From LC029 sp036676475 (GTDB lineage: Bacteria; Bacillota; Bacilli; Aneurinibacillales; RAOX-1): DNA of 64,000 bases. The stretch spans positions 6,357-70,356 of the forward strand of contig JAKFCU010000026.1 of NCBI GenBank assembly GCA_036676475.1. Reading direction: 5' to 3'. Below are positions 16,446 through 26,205 of the stretch, in pieces. Position numbers and translations under genes: made by a program. Numbering within the stretch: position 1 is the stretch's first letter; each line of letters begins with the position of its first letter. The notes beneath the pieces are model-generated. The model was not told where the DNA came from. It saw only the letters and a program-made list of their open reading frames with translations, and did no database searches.

Positions 16446-19286
16446 GAAATCATCGATTAGCTGGTTGTGCAAAGACAGAAGCTCTTGTAAATCATTCGAT
16501 GATAATTCTGTAATCCAGCTTTCTCCCATTCCCATCATATCTGTAACCAAACCAAGTTTTCGTTCAATCATCAAATCAATTTTCTCCTCGATCGTCCCCA
16601 TACAGATCAGTTTGTGAACATGAACCGTTCGCGTTTGGCCGATTCGATAGGCACGGTCAGTAGCTTGGTTTTCCACTGCGGGATTCCACCAACGGTCGAA
16701 GTGAATGACGCGATTCGCTCGTGTCAAATTCAACCCCACCCCTCCAGCTTTTAACGAAAGCAGTAAGATCGGCGGACCTCCTGTTTCCCTCTGGAATTGT
16801 TGGATCATCTCATCTCGCCCCGCCGCTGGAACTGCACCATGCAAGAATGGAATCTTGAGGGAAAGCTTTTCATCCAGTAGTTGTTGGAGTAGGAATCCCA
16901 TTTGTGAAAATTGGGTAAAGATCAAGATACGATCGTCCTCGCTTATCATTTCCTCCACCATATCCATCATTCTGCTTAACTTTCCAGAACTTCTACCCTG
17001 CAAGGAACGGAGGTGCAGGAAAAGTGACGGATGGTTACAGATTTGCTTTAGCTTTAGGATAGTGGATAAAATCAATCCCTTTCTCGCAAGTCCAGTGAGT
17101 TGCTTTTCCTTCTGCATGACTTCTTTTACAACCTTTTCATACATCGCAGCCTGTTCCCCGGTAAGGTAGCAGTATTCCTTTTTTTCCACTTTATCAGGGA
17201 GATCTTGAATGATTCCAGGATCTGCCTTGGATCGGCGAAGAAGAAAGGGACGAATCAGCCTTTTGAGCGATTCAATTCGTTTTTTATCTTGCATCTTTTC
17301 AATCGGTATAGCAAATTGCCGTCGAAAGGCAGTCTGGGATCCCAAGAAACCAGGATTGAGAAATTCAAAAATAGACCAAAGTTCATCTAAACGATTCTCC
17401 ATTGGCGTTCCTGTTAAAGCAATCCGATGTGCTCCCTTCAGCTTGCGTATGACCTTAGATTGAAGGGAAGAAGGATTCTTAATGTGTTGGGCTTCATCCA
17501 AGATAACCCCATCCCATCTAATCGGAGATAAGAATGTATGATCTCTTTGGATTAAGGAATAGGTCGTTAGGATTAAGTCATACTGCAAGGCTTCTTGGTT
17601 GAATTTTTCCTTCGTCAAGCGCTGCGGACCATGATGAACCAGAACGGCAAGACTGGGCATGAACCGCTGAATTTCTCGCTGCCAATTGCCTAACACTGAT
17701 GTAGGACAGATCAACAGAAAAGGCCGGTTGATTCCCTGCTGTTCCTTGCAATAAGCCATATAGGAGAGAAATTGAATCGTTTTACCGAGACCCATATCAT
17801 CCGCTAAACAAGCTCCCATCCCCCACTTTCGAAGCTCGAGCAACCAGGACATCCCCACATGTTGATAAGGGCGAAGTTCTCCATTAAAGCTAGAGGAAAG
17901 GGCATAATCTTTACTTTGTCCTCCTTCTTTTAACCAATGAAACCAGTCCTTGATCCAACCGCTTGCCTCGATCGAGCGAATGGACATGGGAACCAGCTCT
18001 TGATCTTCCTCAAGCGCATAAAAATAAACTGCATCCCTCAGGGTAAGCTCCTTCTTTTTTTTGTATTGGTTCACCCATTGAACGGAGCGTTTCAGCTCAT
18101 CTGCATCAAATAGCATCCACTCTCCATTGACCTGATAAAAAGCATCCTGAGTGGAAGTTAATTTTTCCCACTCTTCCGATGTAAGTTCCTGATCTCCTAA
18201 GGCAATTTGATATTGAAAGGATAATAGGCTTTCCAGCCCCATTTCCCCACTGCTAGTATATTCAGGAGAATCAAGCTGAAGCCTCATGCTAAACCACTTG
18301 GAATGAGGTTGCAGTAAGGATTGTGGAGCTAACACAGCGTACCCCTTGGTTCGCAACACGGGGGCAGCCTTCTTCAAAAATTGATAGGCCTCCTCCATGG
18401 TTACTGGGCAGCAGTACGGTGCCCACTCCCATCCTCCTGCCAAAACGGGATAAATATCCGCAGCTTCAGCCAATTCCGTTAGAAAAAGGTTTTTCTTCAC
18501 AGGATCTAGGCCATCCCAAGAAATAAGCAGGCCAGTTGGCTCCATCCAATAATAGGCAACAGTCCATCCACTTTTTTCATGAGATGGTTCGAGGCGAAAA
18601 CATACTCGACCTATATTTTTCTCCTGTTCTTCTTGATCCCCTCTCCAGGTAAGAAAAGATTGGTAAAGCTCTTGCCAACGCTTCCCGTCTCCAGGCAGAT
18701 GTTCTTCCATGCATAATCGTTGGAGCCATTCTTCGTGTAAATAGAAAGGCTTGAATATTAATAATTTACCTAACTGACTGTGCTTTAACGAGATCCGCGT
18801 ATTAATGACCAAACGAACATAGCTGTCTACGCAATCCTCAATAAAACATTTCATCCACGGCCACGCATCGTTGATCTCTTTCAAAAAAGGTTGGCCTTCT
18901 TGAGCCCAATACTCGGCCTGTTCCCGTACTTCCGTTTGGCTCCAATCCACTAGCCATTGCGCATAGTAGCTTTCCCCCTGTTTTTTCAATCCAGGGTAAT
19001 AGCTCCCCTTAAATGCTAAAGACTTAGACCAGTGGAACAAGCGTTGCCAAAACAAGATCTCCGTTGAAAAAGATGAAGAAAACCGATTCAATTCCAGAAA
19101 GAACTCCGCCATACGAACACGAGAGATCCATATCTGGTTTTTCTCATCTTCCCATCCATAATCCTCCATCCCGTTGCTCAGTTCTAAAGGGATGGAAGTG
19201 AGCATATCTCCATCTTGAGCCCATATGCAGAATGAAAATTCCTCATTCAGTTGAGATGTTGTATAGGTACCTGACAGCGTAATCAT
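16443..19286 (-). CDS. ywqA: SNF2-family DNA-dependent ATPase/helicase (YwqA-like)
   Basis: 947 residues. The C-terminal 480 form the SNF2 ATPase: Walker A DDMGLGKTIQ, Walker B variant LDEAQHIKN, motif III LTGTPMENR, LFLHLRSLQ..., motif V LLSLKAGGVGLNL and motif VI DRAYRIGQTRTVHVHKL. The N-terminal 450 are a divergent SNF2-associated domain rich in Trp and Glu. Bacterial homologues such as RapA remodel RNA polymerase; a DNA-repair or transcription role is likely. It is co-directional with the SWIM gene. Its stop codon lies inside a copy of the 51-bp repeat. Confidence 0.93.
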   Translation of the reverse strand: MITLSGTYTTSQLNEEFSFCIWAQDGDMLTSIPLELSNGMEDYGWEDEKNQIWISRVRMAEFFLELNRFSSSFSTEILFWQRLFHWSKSLAFKGSYYPGLKKQGESYYAQWLVDWSQTEVREQAEYWAQEGQPFLKEINDAWPWMKCFIEDCVDSYVRLVINTRISLKHSQLGKLLIFKPFYLHEEWLQRLCMEEHLPGDGKRWQELYQSFLTWRGDQEEQEKNIGRVCFRLEPSHEKSGWTVAYYWMEPTGLLISWDGLDPVKKNLFLTELAEAADIYPVLAGGWEWAPYCCPVTMEEAYQFLKKAAPVLRTKGYAVLAPQSLLQPHSKWFSMRLQLDSPEYTSSGEMGLESLLSFQYQIALGDQELTSEEWEKLTSTQDAFYQVNGEWMLFDADELKRSVQWVNQYKKKKELTLRDAVYFYALEEDQELVPMSIRSIEASGWIKDWFHWLKEGGQSKDYALSSSFNGELRPYQHVGMSWLLELRKWGMGACLADDMGLGKTIQFLSYMAYCKEQQGINRPFLLICPTSVLGNWQREIQRFMPSLAVLVHHGPQRLTKEKFNQEALQYDLILTTYSLIQRDHTFLSPIRWDGVILDEAQHIKNPSSLQSKVIRKLKGAHRIALTGTPMENRLDELWSIFEFLNPGFLGSQTAFRRQFAIPIEKMQDKKRIESLKRLIRPFLLRRSKADPGIIQDLPDKVEKKEYCYLTGEQAAMYEKVVKEVMQKEKQLTGLARKGLILSTILKLKQICNHPSLFLHLRSLQGRSSGKLSRMMDMVEEMISEDDRILIFTQFSQMGFLLQQLLDEKLSLKIPFLHGAVPAAGRDEMIQQFQRETGGPPILLLSLKAGGVGLNLTRANRVIHFDRWWNPAVENQATDRAYRIGQTRTVHVHKLICMGTIEEKIDLMIERKLGLVTDMMGMGESWITELSSNDLQELLSLHNQLIDDF

Positions 19287-19370
19287 ATCTCAACTCCGTC
19301 ACCAATTTATTCCCTTTATTATACCAAAAGATTTACAGAAAGGAAAAAATGCCCAAGAAGAGAGAGTCTC

Positions 19371-19883
19371 TTACTTGAGCACTTGTTTTTCCCGTTCATA
19401 TAGAAATATCTCACCGACTTTTGTAGAATCCTTGCGTGTAAAGCCTAGCTCGGTTAAATGTTTAATCATGGGTTTATTGTCCAGCCCTGCTTGACAGCTT
19501 ATATGACGAGCATTAGGAAAGGTATCGAACAATTGCGAAATCAATATTTCTAATGATTCTCTTACATAGCCTTTACCTCGGAACTCTTCAAAAATACAGA
19601 TAGATGTAATATCAATGGAAAGTCCATAAAAATCAAAAGGCCTCGAAAATGCTTCCACAAATCCTACGTGCTGATGATTAGCATAAATCATATAAAACTG
19701 ATAGTCTGGAGGATTTTGCAGTTTTTTGGTTACATCATCAATCGGATCCATAGTATGAATAACGATGTCTTCTAACCATTCGCAATGTTCTTCATGCTTC
19801 TGAAGAGCTGGTTCCTTTAACCAATAACCCAACATCTTCGTTACTTCATGGGCATAAATGTTTGTGCGGAGTTCAAGTGTCAA
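19371..19883 (-). CDS. GNAT-family N-acetyltransferase
   Basis: 170 residues. The acetyl-CoA-binding segment ICIFEEFRGKGYVRESLEIL (the R/QxxGxG/A region, about 100-118), followed by the C-terminal beta-bulge LTELGFTRKDST, defines a GNAT fold. The substrate cannot be told. TTG start supported by GGAAGG 10 nt upstream. Confidence 0.82.
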   Translation of the reverse strand: MTLELRTNIYAHEVTKMLGYWLKEPALQKHEEHCEWLEDIVIHTMDPIDDVTKKLQNPPDYQFYMIYANHQHVGFVEAFSRPFDFYGLSIDITSICIFEEFRGKGYVRESLEILISQLFDTFPNARHISCQAGLDNKPMIKHLTELGFTRKDSTKVGEIFLYEREKQVLK

Positions 19884-19984
19884 GAGAGATCATCCTTCCT
19901 ATCTAAGCACACAATCTGAAGCCTATCACCTCAGAAGATGAGGCCTAAGCCTCCTTAGAGGATAGATGAATCCATTATACACGA

Positions 19985-20011
19985 AAACGCCGCGCTTGCG
20001 GCGTTTTTTTT
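19985..20011. terminator. Short GC-rich terminator hairpin
   Basis: AACGCCGC-GCTT-GCGGCGTT followed by eight T on the plus strand and TTTTCG on the minus strand. The T-run fits plus-strand termination, yet the only nearby gene ends (20066) are on minus, so it probably works in both directions. Confidence 0.7.
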
Positions 20012-20013
20012 AT

Positions 20014-20063
20014 ACTTATCAGAAAGTATTATACGCATAAAGGCTACGACAGTAGCTTTCTTA
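20014..20063 (-). repeat. 51-bp palindromic repeat, copy 2
   Basis: ACTTATCAGAAAGTATTATA... variant ending in AGCTTTCTTA, 3 bp from the stop codon of the gene at 20066-20287, with its TAAGAAAGC end facing that stop. Confidence 0.85.
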
Positions 20064-20065
20064 TC

Positions 20066-20287
20066 TTATCGGTAAGCAATGAACCCTTGAAGTTTTTTCT
20101 TCAGTTCAGCTTTGGACATTGAGCTTAATTGTTTAAGGGATAAATCCTCTTTCTCTACTCGTTGAACTTCTGCCAAAAAATCCGTATACCAGACGGCATT
20201 CCGGCTTCCAATAACAAACTCTTCGTATGCCTTAACCTCTGAGAGCTTTGCCATGGGGATGTTGTTTGCAGTAGCCATTTCACTCAT
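20066..20287 (-). CDS. Hypothetical small protein
   Basis: 73 residues starting at the ATG at 20287, which follows AAGGAGG by 9 nt. Mostly helical and polar (VKAYEEFVIGSRNAVWYTDFLAEVQRVEKEDLSLKQLSSMSKAELKKKL). The last third resembles a small helical DNA- or protein-binding hairpin, but I recognise no family. It lies 53 bp after the membrane-anchored gene at 20341, possibly co-transcribed. Confidence 0.6.
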   Translation of the reverse strand: MSEMATANNIPMAKLSEVKAYEEFVIGSRNAVWYTDFLAEVQRVEKEDLSLKQLSSMSKAELKKKLQGFIAYR

Positions 20288-20340
20288 TGGCACTTTCCTC
20301 CTTGCAATATGTACGTTCATCACATAATATTAACATATTT

Positions 20341-20673
20341 TTATTGATAACGCCAATATTTGAGATAATTAAAGTGCCCGGTAGGTAATTCCTTAACCAT
20401 TTGCCCTTTATCGTCAAGATAAATCTCATATTCTTGATACTTTTCCACACGCCAATCACCCTCTGTATACCGGTCAACCATTTTCCATTCCAATATCATC
20501 TCCGGTGAGGAGGGTCCAATTGCAGTAGCTATTGTTTCTTGATCTTCTTTTCGGAGAGCATTTGCCGGGTCAAAATGACCTGACGGCGCTTGAATGGCTA
20601 TAAATAAGAAGATATTCAGCACGAGAAACAGGATCGTTAAAGCCGGGATCATATTTGAATTTGTTCTTTCCAT
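20341..20673 (-). CDS. Hypothetical membrane-anchored protein
   Basis: 110 residues: one N-terminal membrane anchor (about 8-28, IPALTILFLVLNIFLFIAI), then an extracytoplasmic domain of about 80 residues with many aromatic and acidic residues (RYTEGDWRVEKYQEYEIYLDD). Looks like a small surface-facing lipid-anchored-like domain without a lipobox. GAGGTG ribosome site. Function unknown. Confidence 0.6.
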   Translation of the reverse strand: MERTNSNMIPALTILFLVLNIFLFIAIQAPSGHFDPANALRKEDQETIATAIGPSSPEMILEWKMVDRYTEGDWRVEKYQEYEIYLDDKGQMVKELPTGHFNYLKYWRYQ

Positions 20674-20805
20674 TGTCAAACATCACCTCAGCACAGTATA
20701 TGTACAGGCTGAAGGTTTTAGGTATAATCTCGTCGTTATTTAATAAAAAAAGCCTTTTTCGAAGCCTATTCGGAGATGTAGCCAAGTTCTTCTTTAGCGG
20801 AAGCT

Positions 20806-20898
20806 TTTCCCTACCTTGACATCAAGGGTAAACCCTCAATTTTGATAAAATTAATTTTATCAAAATTGACCCGTAGGGTTGATGTCAAGGTAGGGAAA
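20806..20898. repeat. 93-bp near-perfect palindrome
   Basis: Outer arms of 20 bp (TTTCCCTACCTTGACATCAA at 20806-20825 and its exact complement at 20879-20898) enclose a perfect 32-bp core palindrome at 20837-20868; only the GGGTAAACCC / ACCCGTAGGG stretch between them differs. It lies 35 bp after the dapF stop. No T-run follows on either strand, so it is not an ordinary terminator. Confidence 0.9.
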
Positions 20899-20933
20899 TT
20901 TATGCGGTATAAAGAGGTTAAGTCAAGAAGTTT

Positions 20934-21791
20934 TTACTTTCTTATACCGTAAAAAACACCATCCGCAATAAATTCAGCGGGCCCTGTCATATATACATGA
21001 TCATCTTCCGCCCAGATAATCTCCAGGTCCCCCCCTAGTAAATGTACGGTTACGGGTGTGTTTTTCTGCAGCCGATCATTCAAAATACCGGCAACGACAG
21101 CCGCACAAGCTCCTGTTCCACATGCTTGAGTAATCCCTGAGCCTCTCTCCCAAACGCGAAAAATAATTTCCTGGCTATTTATGTGTTGGATAAATTCAAC
21201 ATTCACCCTCTCTGGGAATAGAGGATCCCACTCAATCCGCTTTCCTATCTCTTCGACATTCACATTTTCCACAGTGTCTACAAAAATGACGGCATGTGGA
21301 TTTCCCATAGAAACAGCCGTTAGTGCATACTCCTTCCCGTCGAATGAATGTCGTTCATCAATGGTATGTTCCTCCGGATTCCCCCGCATCGGGATCTCCT
21401 TTTTCATTAGTCGCGGCTTTCCCATATCGACTTTCACGGAGACAACCACATCCATGTGAAGATTTATTCGGGCCTGTACCACTCCACCCAGTGTCTCGAT
21501 GGTAAAGGTCGTTTTATCCGTTAGTTTTCGGTCATAAACATAACGGGCCACACACCGCAGACCATTCCCGCAATTTTTAGCTTCAGATCCATCGTTATTA
21601 AATACTCTCATTTTAAAATCAGCTTGCTCAGATGGACAAATCAAAATCATGCCATCAGATCCTATTCCAGTGTTGACTTGCGATACGCGGATAGCTAATC
21701 CAGGCAGCTCTTCTTCCTTCAGGTTCTCCTCAAAACAATTCACATAGATATAGTTGTTTCCCAAGCCATGCATTTTGGTAAATTTAAGCAT
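20934..21791 (-). CDS. dapF: Diaminopimelate epimerase
   Basis: Interconverts LL- and meso-diaminopimelate for lysine and peptidoglycan synthesis. 285 residues with the two catalytic cysteine motifs: NDGSEAKNCGNGLRCVARY (first Cys near residue 73) and GSGITQACGTGACAA (second Cys near 217); N-terminal FTKMHGLGNNYIYV is typical. ATG at 21791 is preferred since AAGAG lies 8 nt upstream; the ATG two codons earlier is too close. Divergent from the GH18 gene. Confidence 0.96.
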   Translation of the reverse strand: MLKFTKMHGLGNNYIYVNCFEENLKEEELPGLAIRVSQVNTGIGSDGMILICPSEQADFKMRVFNNDGSEAKNCGNGLRCVARYVYDRKLTDKTTFTIETLGGVVQARINLHMDVVVSVKVDMGKPRLMKKEIPMRGNPEEHTIDERHSFDGKEYALTAVSMGNPHAVIFVDTVENVNVEEIGKRIEWDPLFPERVNVEFIQHINSQEIIFRVWERGSGITQACGTGACAAVVAGILNDRLQKNTPVTVHLLGGDLEIIWAEDDHVYMTGPAEFIADGVFYGIRK

Positions 21792-21920
21792 ATTCATCGC
21801 TCTTTTCTATATAATATAGTTCCATAGTTCCCTACAAACACTTGTAATCCCTCATTTTACCTAATGACCATCTCCTTCATTCTCTATTATGATAGAGGTA
21901 TAAAAATGAAGGAGTATACT

Positions 21921-23435
21921 ATGAAAAAATGGTTATGCTTTATCCTATTATTCATTCTTAGTTTAACAAGCCAACCCCTATGGGCACAATCACCAAACCA
22001 TGATAATCTCATTTATTTATTTGGGTCTAATTCTGCTACATACATAAAACAACTGGAAATGACCAACGGACAAACAGGCACTGTGATTCCCAATTATTTC
22101 GGTCTCACTTCAGATGGAAATTTAACAATAAATGCTGATCAGCAATTTATAGATGATGTTCACGACCTTGGGTATCGAATTACCCCGTTCATTAGCAATC
22201 ACTGGGATCAAGCTTTAGGTGCCAAAGCCATGAAAAACGGGCAAAAGCTGGCTAACGATATAGCCTCAGCTGTTCTCCGCTATAATATGGACGGTGTGAA
22301 TGTCGATATAGAGAATTTAACCTATGCAGAACGAGATTTACAGACTCAATTTTTAAAACAATTAAGTGAAAAGCTCCAGCCGCATGGAAAAACGGTAAGC
22401 ATCGCTATAGCACCAGCACGTAGCGATACAACCAAAGGTTGGGTCGGATCCTATGATTTTGAAGCCATTGGCAAGATTGTAGATATTGTGTTTGTCATGG
22501 CCTATGATCAGAGTTATCCCATGGGTCCCGCGGGTCCCGTTGCCGGATTGTCTTGGGTGGAGGATTCCATTCAGTATCTGGTCAAAAAAATCCCGAAGGA
22601 CAAGCTCGTCTTGGGTGTGCCCTTCTATGGACGCTATTGGACGGAAACAGATAAAGGCAAGGGCATTTTCTATCCAGTTGCTATGAAACTGATTGAAGAG
22701 AATCAGGCAAAAATCCAGTATGATGCAAAAAACGCCACTAATGTTGCCAAATTCCACGATCAGCAAACCGGCAAGAATTATGAAATATGGTTTGATTCAG
22801 CGGAAACGATAATGGAAAGAGTTTATTTAGTTGAAAAATATGGATTGCGAGGTTGGGGAGCATGGCATCTCGGACAAGAGGATACACGAGTTTGGTCTGC
22901 CTTGGCTGATAAAGCTTTGTCTTTCAAAGATATTGCCAACCACTGGGCTGAACAGGACATCCATTATATATCCGACAAAAAATGGATTCGCGGATATGAA
23001 GATCGGACCTTCCGTCCAAAAAATCCAATATCGCGCGAAGAAGTAGCCACCCTTCTGACGAATGTATTAAAATTCGATATCAAGAAGGATGCTGTGTACA
23101 AAGACATCCCAGAAACCCGTTGGTCATTTCCTTATGTGAGTACTATTTCTACGTATGGAATGATGAAAGGATATCCAGATCAGACCTTCCATCCTGAAAA
23201 TTCGATTACAAGGGCCGAGTTTGCCGCAGCCCTAGTCAGAAGCTTCACTCTGCCAGTGGAAACAGTACAAAAAGAGGGTGCATTCCCAGATGTTCAAACT
23301 CATTGGGCAAAAGAAGACATTTATAAATTGTACAAGTCAGGGATTATTACAGGATATCAAGATGGTTCCTTCCGACCTAACCAGACGGTGACGAGAGCGG
23401 AAACAGCCTCTATGTTAAGCAGAATTTTACAATAA
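21921..23435 (+). CDS. Secreted GH18 glycosidase with three SLH domains
   Basis: 504 residues. Signal peptide 1-21 (KKWLCFILLFILSLTS...LWA). A GH18 catalytic domain covers about 28-330; the chitinase-type motif DGVNVDIEN contains the catalytic Glu, and FVMAYDQSYP and GVPFYGRYW are other GH18 blocks. Three S-layer-homology domains (about 334-500, each ending in a TRAE/SREE motif) attach it to the wall. Relatives include spore-cortex hydrolases YaaH/YdhD, so cleavage of N-acetylglucosamine linkages in peptidoglycan is likely. AAGGAG site 6 nt before the ATG at 21921; an upstream in-frame ATG lacks one. Confidence 0.92.
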   Translation: MKKWLCFILLFILSLTSQPLWAQSPNHDNLIYLFGSNSATYIKQLEMTNGQTGTVIPNYFGLTSDGNLTINADQQFIDDVHDLGYRITPFISNHWDQALGAKAMKNGQKLANDIASAVLRYNMDGVNVDIENLTYAERDLQTQFLKQLSEKLQPHGKTVSIAIAPARSDTTKGWVGSYDFEAIGKIVDIVFVMAYDQSYPMGPAGPVAGLSWVEDSIQYLVKKIPKDKLVLGVPFYGRYWTETDKGKGIFYPVAMKLIEENQAKIQYDAKNATNVAKFHDQQTGKNYEIWFDSAETIMERVYLVEKYGLRGWGAWHLGQEDTRVWSALADKALSFKDIANHWAEQDIHYISDKKWIRGYEDRTFRPKNPISREEVATLLTNVLKFDIKKDAVYKDIPETRWSFPYVSTISTYGMMKGYPDQTFHPENSITRAEFAAALVRSFTLPVETVQKEGAFPDVQTHWAKEDIYKLYKSGIITGYQDGSFRPNQTVTRAETASMLSRILQ

Positions 23436-23477
23436 GGAGGGGCTTTTCGCCTCTTCTTATCATTTTTGCCATGAACT

Positions 23478-23503
23478 TGTCAAAACATGCAAAAGTTTTG
23501 ACA
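23478..23503. other. Hairpin after the GH18 gene
   Basis: Perfect 9-bp stem TGTCAAAAC / GTTTTGACA with an 8-nt loop, 40 bp after the stop codon. No clear T-run. Could stabilise the 3' end. Confidence 0.5.
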
Positions 23504-23600
23504 GGAAAACGACCGGAAATTTGGCGAGCGTCTTGTTCAATTTTCGGAGCAAGCTCTTGCTGGAAGCAGAATTCATTAATAATTGAATATATAGAGAAAT

Positions 23601-23635
23601 AGAGTCCCTTAAGAGAGGGACTCCCTTTTAATTTT
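23601..23635 (-). terminator. Terminator of the C26 gene
   Basis: Stem AGAGTCCCT / AGGGACTC immediately after the stop codon of 23628-24338; loop of 5-6 nt and TATTTCT on the minus strand, CTTTTAATTTT on the plus strand, so possibly bidirectional. Confidence 0.7.
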
Positions 23636-24338
23636 GCTTTCTACAGGCTGAAACAAACGCCAAAAATAACTTTGCCATAGATGGGTATTTATGAAATAAA
23701 TCCTCAGGATGCCACTGAACGCCCAAAACGAATGGATGATTTATACTTTCAAACGCTTCAATGAGGCCATCAGAAGACCGGGCAGAAACGATAAAGCCAG
23801 GAGCCATGGAACCCACAGCTTGGTGGTGGAAGCTATTCACCTTCACCGAATCTTCTACAAAAATTCGGGACAGGAGGCTCCCCTTCTCCATGGTTATCAA
23901 ATGAGATACATGGTCTCTCGGTGCCCGTTGGACATGCTGGAGAAGCCCTTCATCTTTCTTTTGTGAATATATATCCTGGTACATTCCACCTCCCGCTATC
24001 ACATTCAGAATTTGGCACCCTCTACAAATTCCCAATATTGGTTTCCCGCTTTCCAGGAATCTATGGATAAGCTGACCTTCTAGCCAATCCCGGTCAGGTG
24101 TAATGGAGCCGAGGCCTGGAATCGGCTCTTCCCCGAATAAAAAAGGATCGATATCTCCCCCACCGGATAAAAGCAGCCCATCTAGTCTGCCTACTAACTC
24201 ATCCACTGTATCTTGCTGATCTACATATGGAAGAATAACGGGCAGTCCTCCCGCTTGCTCGATCGCCTTTCCATTCTCACGCTGTAATTTAATCGTGTTC
24301 GCCTCCAATGATGCCGTAATCCCAATCATGGGCTTCAT
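23628..24338 (-). CDS. Class I glutamine amidotransferase-like gamma-glutamyl hydrolase (peptidase C26)
   Basis: 236 residues of the PuuD/gamma-glutamyl-gamma-aminobutyrate hydrolase group. LSGGGDIDP, nucleophile elbow GICRGCQILN with the catalytic Cys, VNSFHHQAV and the catalytic dyad QWHPED are all present. It hydrolyses gamma-glutamyl amides. Start at 24338 has AAAGGAG. It is divergent from a peptide-binding protein and a D-aminopeptidase, so the natural substrate here may be gamma-glutamyl peptides from the wall rather than polyamine intermediates; that is inference. Confidence 0.9.
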   Translation of the reverse strand: MKPMIGITASLEANTIKLQRENGKAIEQAGGLPVILPYVDQQDTVDELVGRLDGLLLSGGGDIDPFLFGEEPIPGLGSITPDRDWLEGQLIHRFLESGKPILGICRGCQILNVIAGGGMYQDIYSQKKDEGLLQHVQRAPRDHVSHLITMEKGSLLSRIFVEDSVKVNSFHHQAVGSMAPGFIVSARSSDGLIEAFESINHPFVLGVQWHPEDLFHKYPSMAKLFLAFVSACRKQN

Positions 24339-24492
24339 ATTGTTCTTCTCCTTTACAAAGTAAATAAACTCTATTTCGGTATAAATCCTATCATCCATAA
24401 ACTATGTTTATAAATCAATCGGTGTTAAAATACACCCTAAAGGATATGTTTACCACTTCCTTTAGAATGAAGAAAATTAAGGGGGGACTTTC

Positions 24493-26130
24493 ATGCGTCA
24501 AGGTCTTTATACGATGCTAAGCGCTACCTTATTCATAAGTCTGGCTTTAACCGCTTGCGGAGGCGGCTACAAAGAAACAGATCCAGAACAAAAACCAGCT
24601 GATCAAGCGGAAAAGCCAACTGAAACAAAAGAGAGTGTGCTGCACGTTAACATTCATGCTGAACCACCTACTCTTCATCCTGGACAAGCTACAGACTCTA
24701 CTTCCTTGATGATATTGAAAGCATTGATGGAAGGCTTAACCCGTGTGGGTCAAGATGGTAAGCCGCAACTGGCTGCAGCCGGAGACATCAAGATATCCGA
24801 TGACTTGAAAACCTATACGTTTAAGCTTCGTGATCTCAAATGGTCCAATGGAGACCCGGTTACCGCATCCGATTATGAATATGCATGGAAATGGGCTCTT
24901 GACCCCAAGAATGAATCTGAATATTCCTATCAGCTGTTTCCAATTAAAAACAGCGAAAAAGCCAAAAGCGGCGACATTCCACTTGATCAAGTAGGGATTA
25001 AAGTTGTTGACGATAAGACCCTTAAAGTAACCTTAGATAATCCAACTCCCTACTTTCTGGAACTTACCGCATTTGCCACCTATTTCCCGATGCACAAAAA
25101 AGTGGCCGAAGCGAATCCAAACTGGCATGCGGAAGCAGCCAGCTATGTGGGCAATGGGCCTTACAAATTGTCTACATGGAATCATGGTGCAACCGTTGTT
25201 ATCGAAAAAAATCCAGAGTATTGGGATGCTGATACCGTCAGGATGAACCATGTGGAAATGGCCATTATCGAGGACGAAAATACGGAATTAAACATGTTCC
25301 AAAACGGAGAATTGGATTGGGCCGGATCACCATTCTCCGCCATCCCGACAGGAGCCATGCCACAGTTAAAGCAAGAAGGTAAAATGACAACCATTCCTAT
25401 TTCTGGGATTTACATGTATAAATTTAATACAAAGCAGCCACCTTTTAATAATGCTAAAATCCGTAAAGCTTTTTCTTATGCCATTGATCGGAAAGCGATT
25501 GTTGAAAATATTACCCAAGGCGGCCAATTGCCATCCATGTCTTACGTGCCGCCTACTATGTTTCCAGAAAATGAACAAGGGTTATTCAAAGATCACAACA
25601 TAGAAGAAGCAAAAAAGCTTTTAGCAGAAGGAATGAAAGATCTTGGCATCAATAAGCTTCCGCCCATCGAATTAGCTTACAACACCAGTGAAGCTCATGC
25701 CAAAATCGCCCAGGCGATCCAGGATATGTGGAAACAAAGCTTAGGTGCAGAGGTTACCCTCACTAACCAAGAGTGGAAAGTTCACCTTGAAAATGTGCAC
25801 AAGCAAAACTTCCAAATAGCCCGTCAGTCCTGGTTGGGTGATTTCAATGATGCCATCAACTTTTTGGAAATCTACACCATCCCTGAAGGCAACAACAGTA
25901 CCCTATGGACCAACGAAGAATACAACAAACTGCTCAAAGCCTCGTACTCCGAGACAAACCCAGAAAAACGTCAGCAATTATTAATGGATGCAGAAAAAAT
26001 CCTTATGGATGAAATGCCTTTCATCCCTATTTACTTCTATACCTATTCTTACTTGAAGGCCGATAACGTGAAGGACGTTTTTATTGATGGTTTGGGCAAC
26101 GTTGACCTGAAGTGGGCTGTTGTAGAATAA
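24493..26130 (+). CDS. Peptide ABC transporter substrate-binding lipoprotein (OppA/DppE-like)
   Basis: 545 residues. Signal peptide with lipobox LTAC (Cys about 22), followed by an SBP family 5 domain: LKDLKWSNGDPVTASDYEYAWKWALDP, GNGPYKLSTWNHG and the C-terminal WLGDFNDAINFLEIY are characteristic. It binds oligopeptides outside the membrane for import. No permease or ATPase genes follow; instead a D-aminopeptidase is directly downstream, so it must share a permease coded elsewhere. GGGGGG ribosome site. Confidence 0.93.
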   Translation: MRQGLYTMLSATLFISLALTACGGGYKETDPEQKPADQAEKPTETKESVLHVNIHAEPPTLHPGQATDSTSLMILKALMEGLTRVGQDGKPQLAAAGDIKISDDLKTYTFKLRDLKWSNGDPVTASDYEYAWKWALDPKNESEYSYQLFPIKNSEKAKSGDIPLDQVGIKVVDDKTLKVTLDNPTPYFLELTAFATYFPMHKKVAEANPNWHAEAASYVGNGPYKLSTWNHGATVVIEKNPEYWDADTVRMNHVEMAIIEDENTELNMFQNGELDWAGSPFSAIPTGAMPQLKQEGKMTTIPISGIYMYKFNTKQPPFNNAKIRKAFSYAIDRKAIVENITQGGQLPSMSYVPPTMFPENEQGLFKDHNIEEAKKLLAEGMKDLGINKLPPIELAYNTSEAHAKIAQAIQDMWKQSLGAEVTLTNQEWKVHLENVHKQNFQIARQSWLGDFNDAINFLEIYTIPEGNNSTLWTNEEYNKLLKASYSETNPEKRQQLLMDAEKILMDEMPFIPIYFYTYSYLKADNVKDVFIDGLGNVDLKWAVVE

Positions 26131-26205
26131 TGAGACTAGGCTGGAAGAGAATGACTCAAAGCTAAGGGTCAGAGCCGCTTCTATTATTTCGGAGGTGTTA
26201 CTTAT

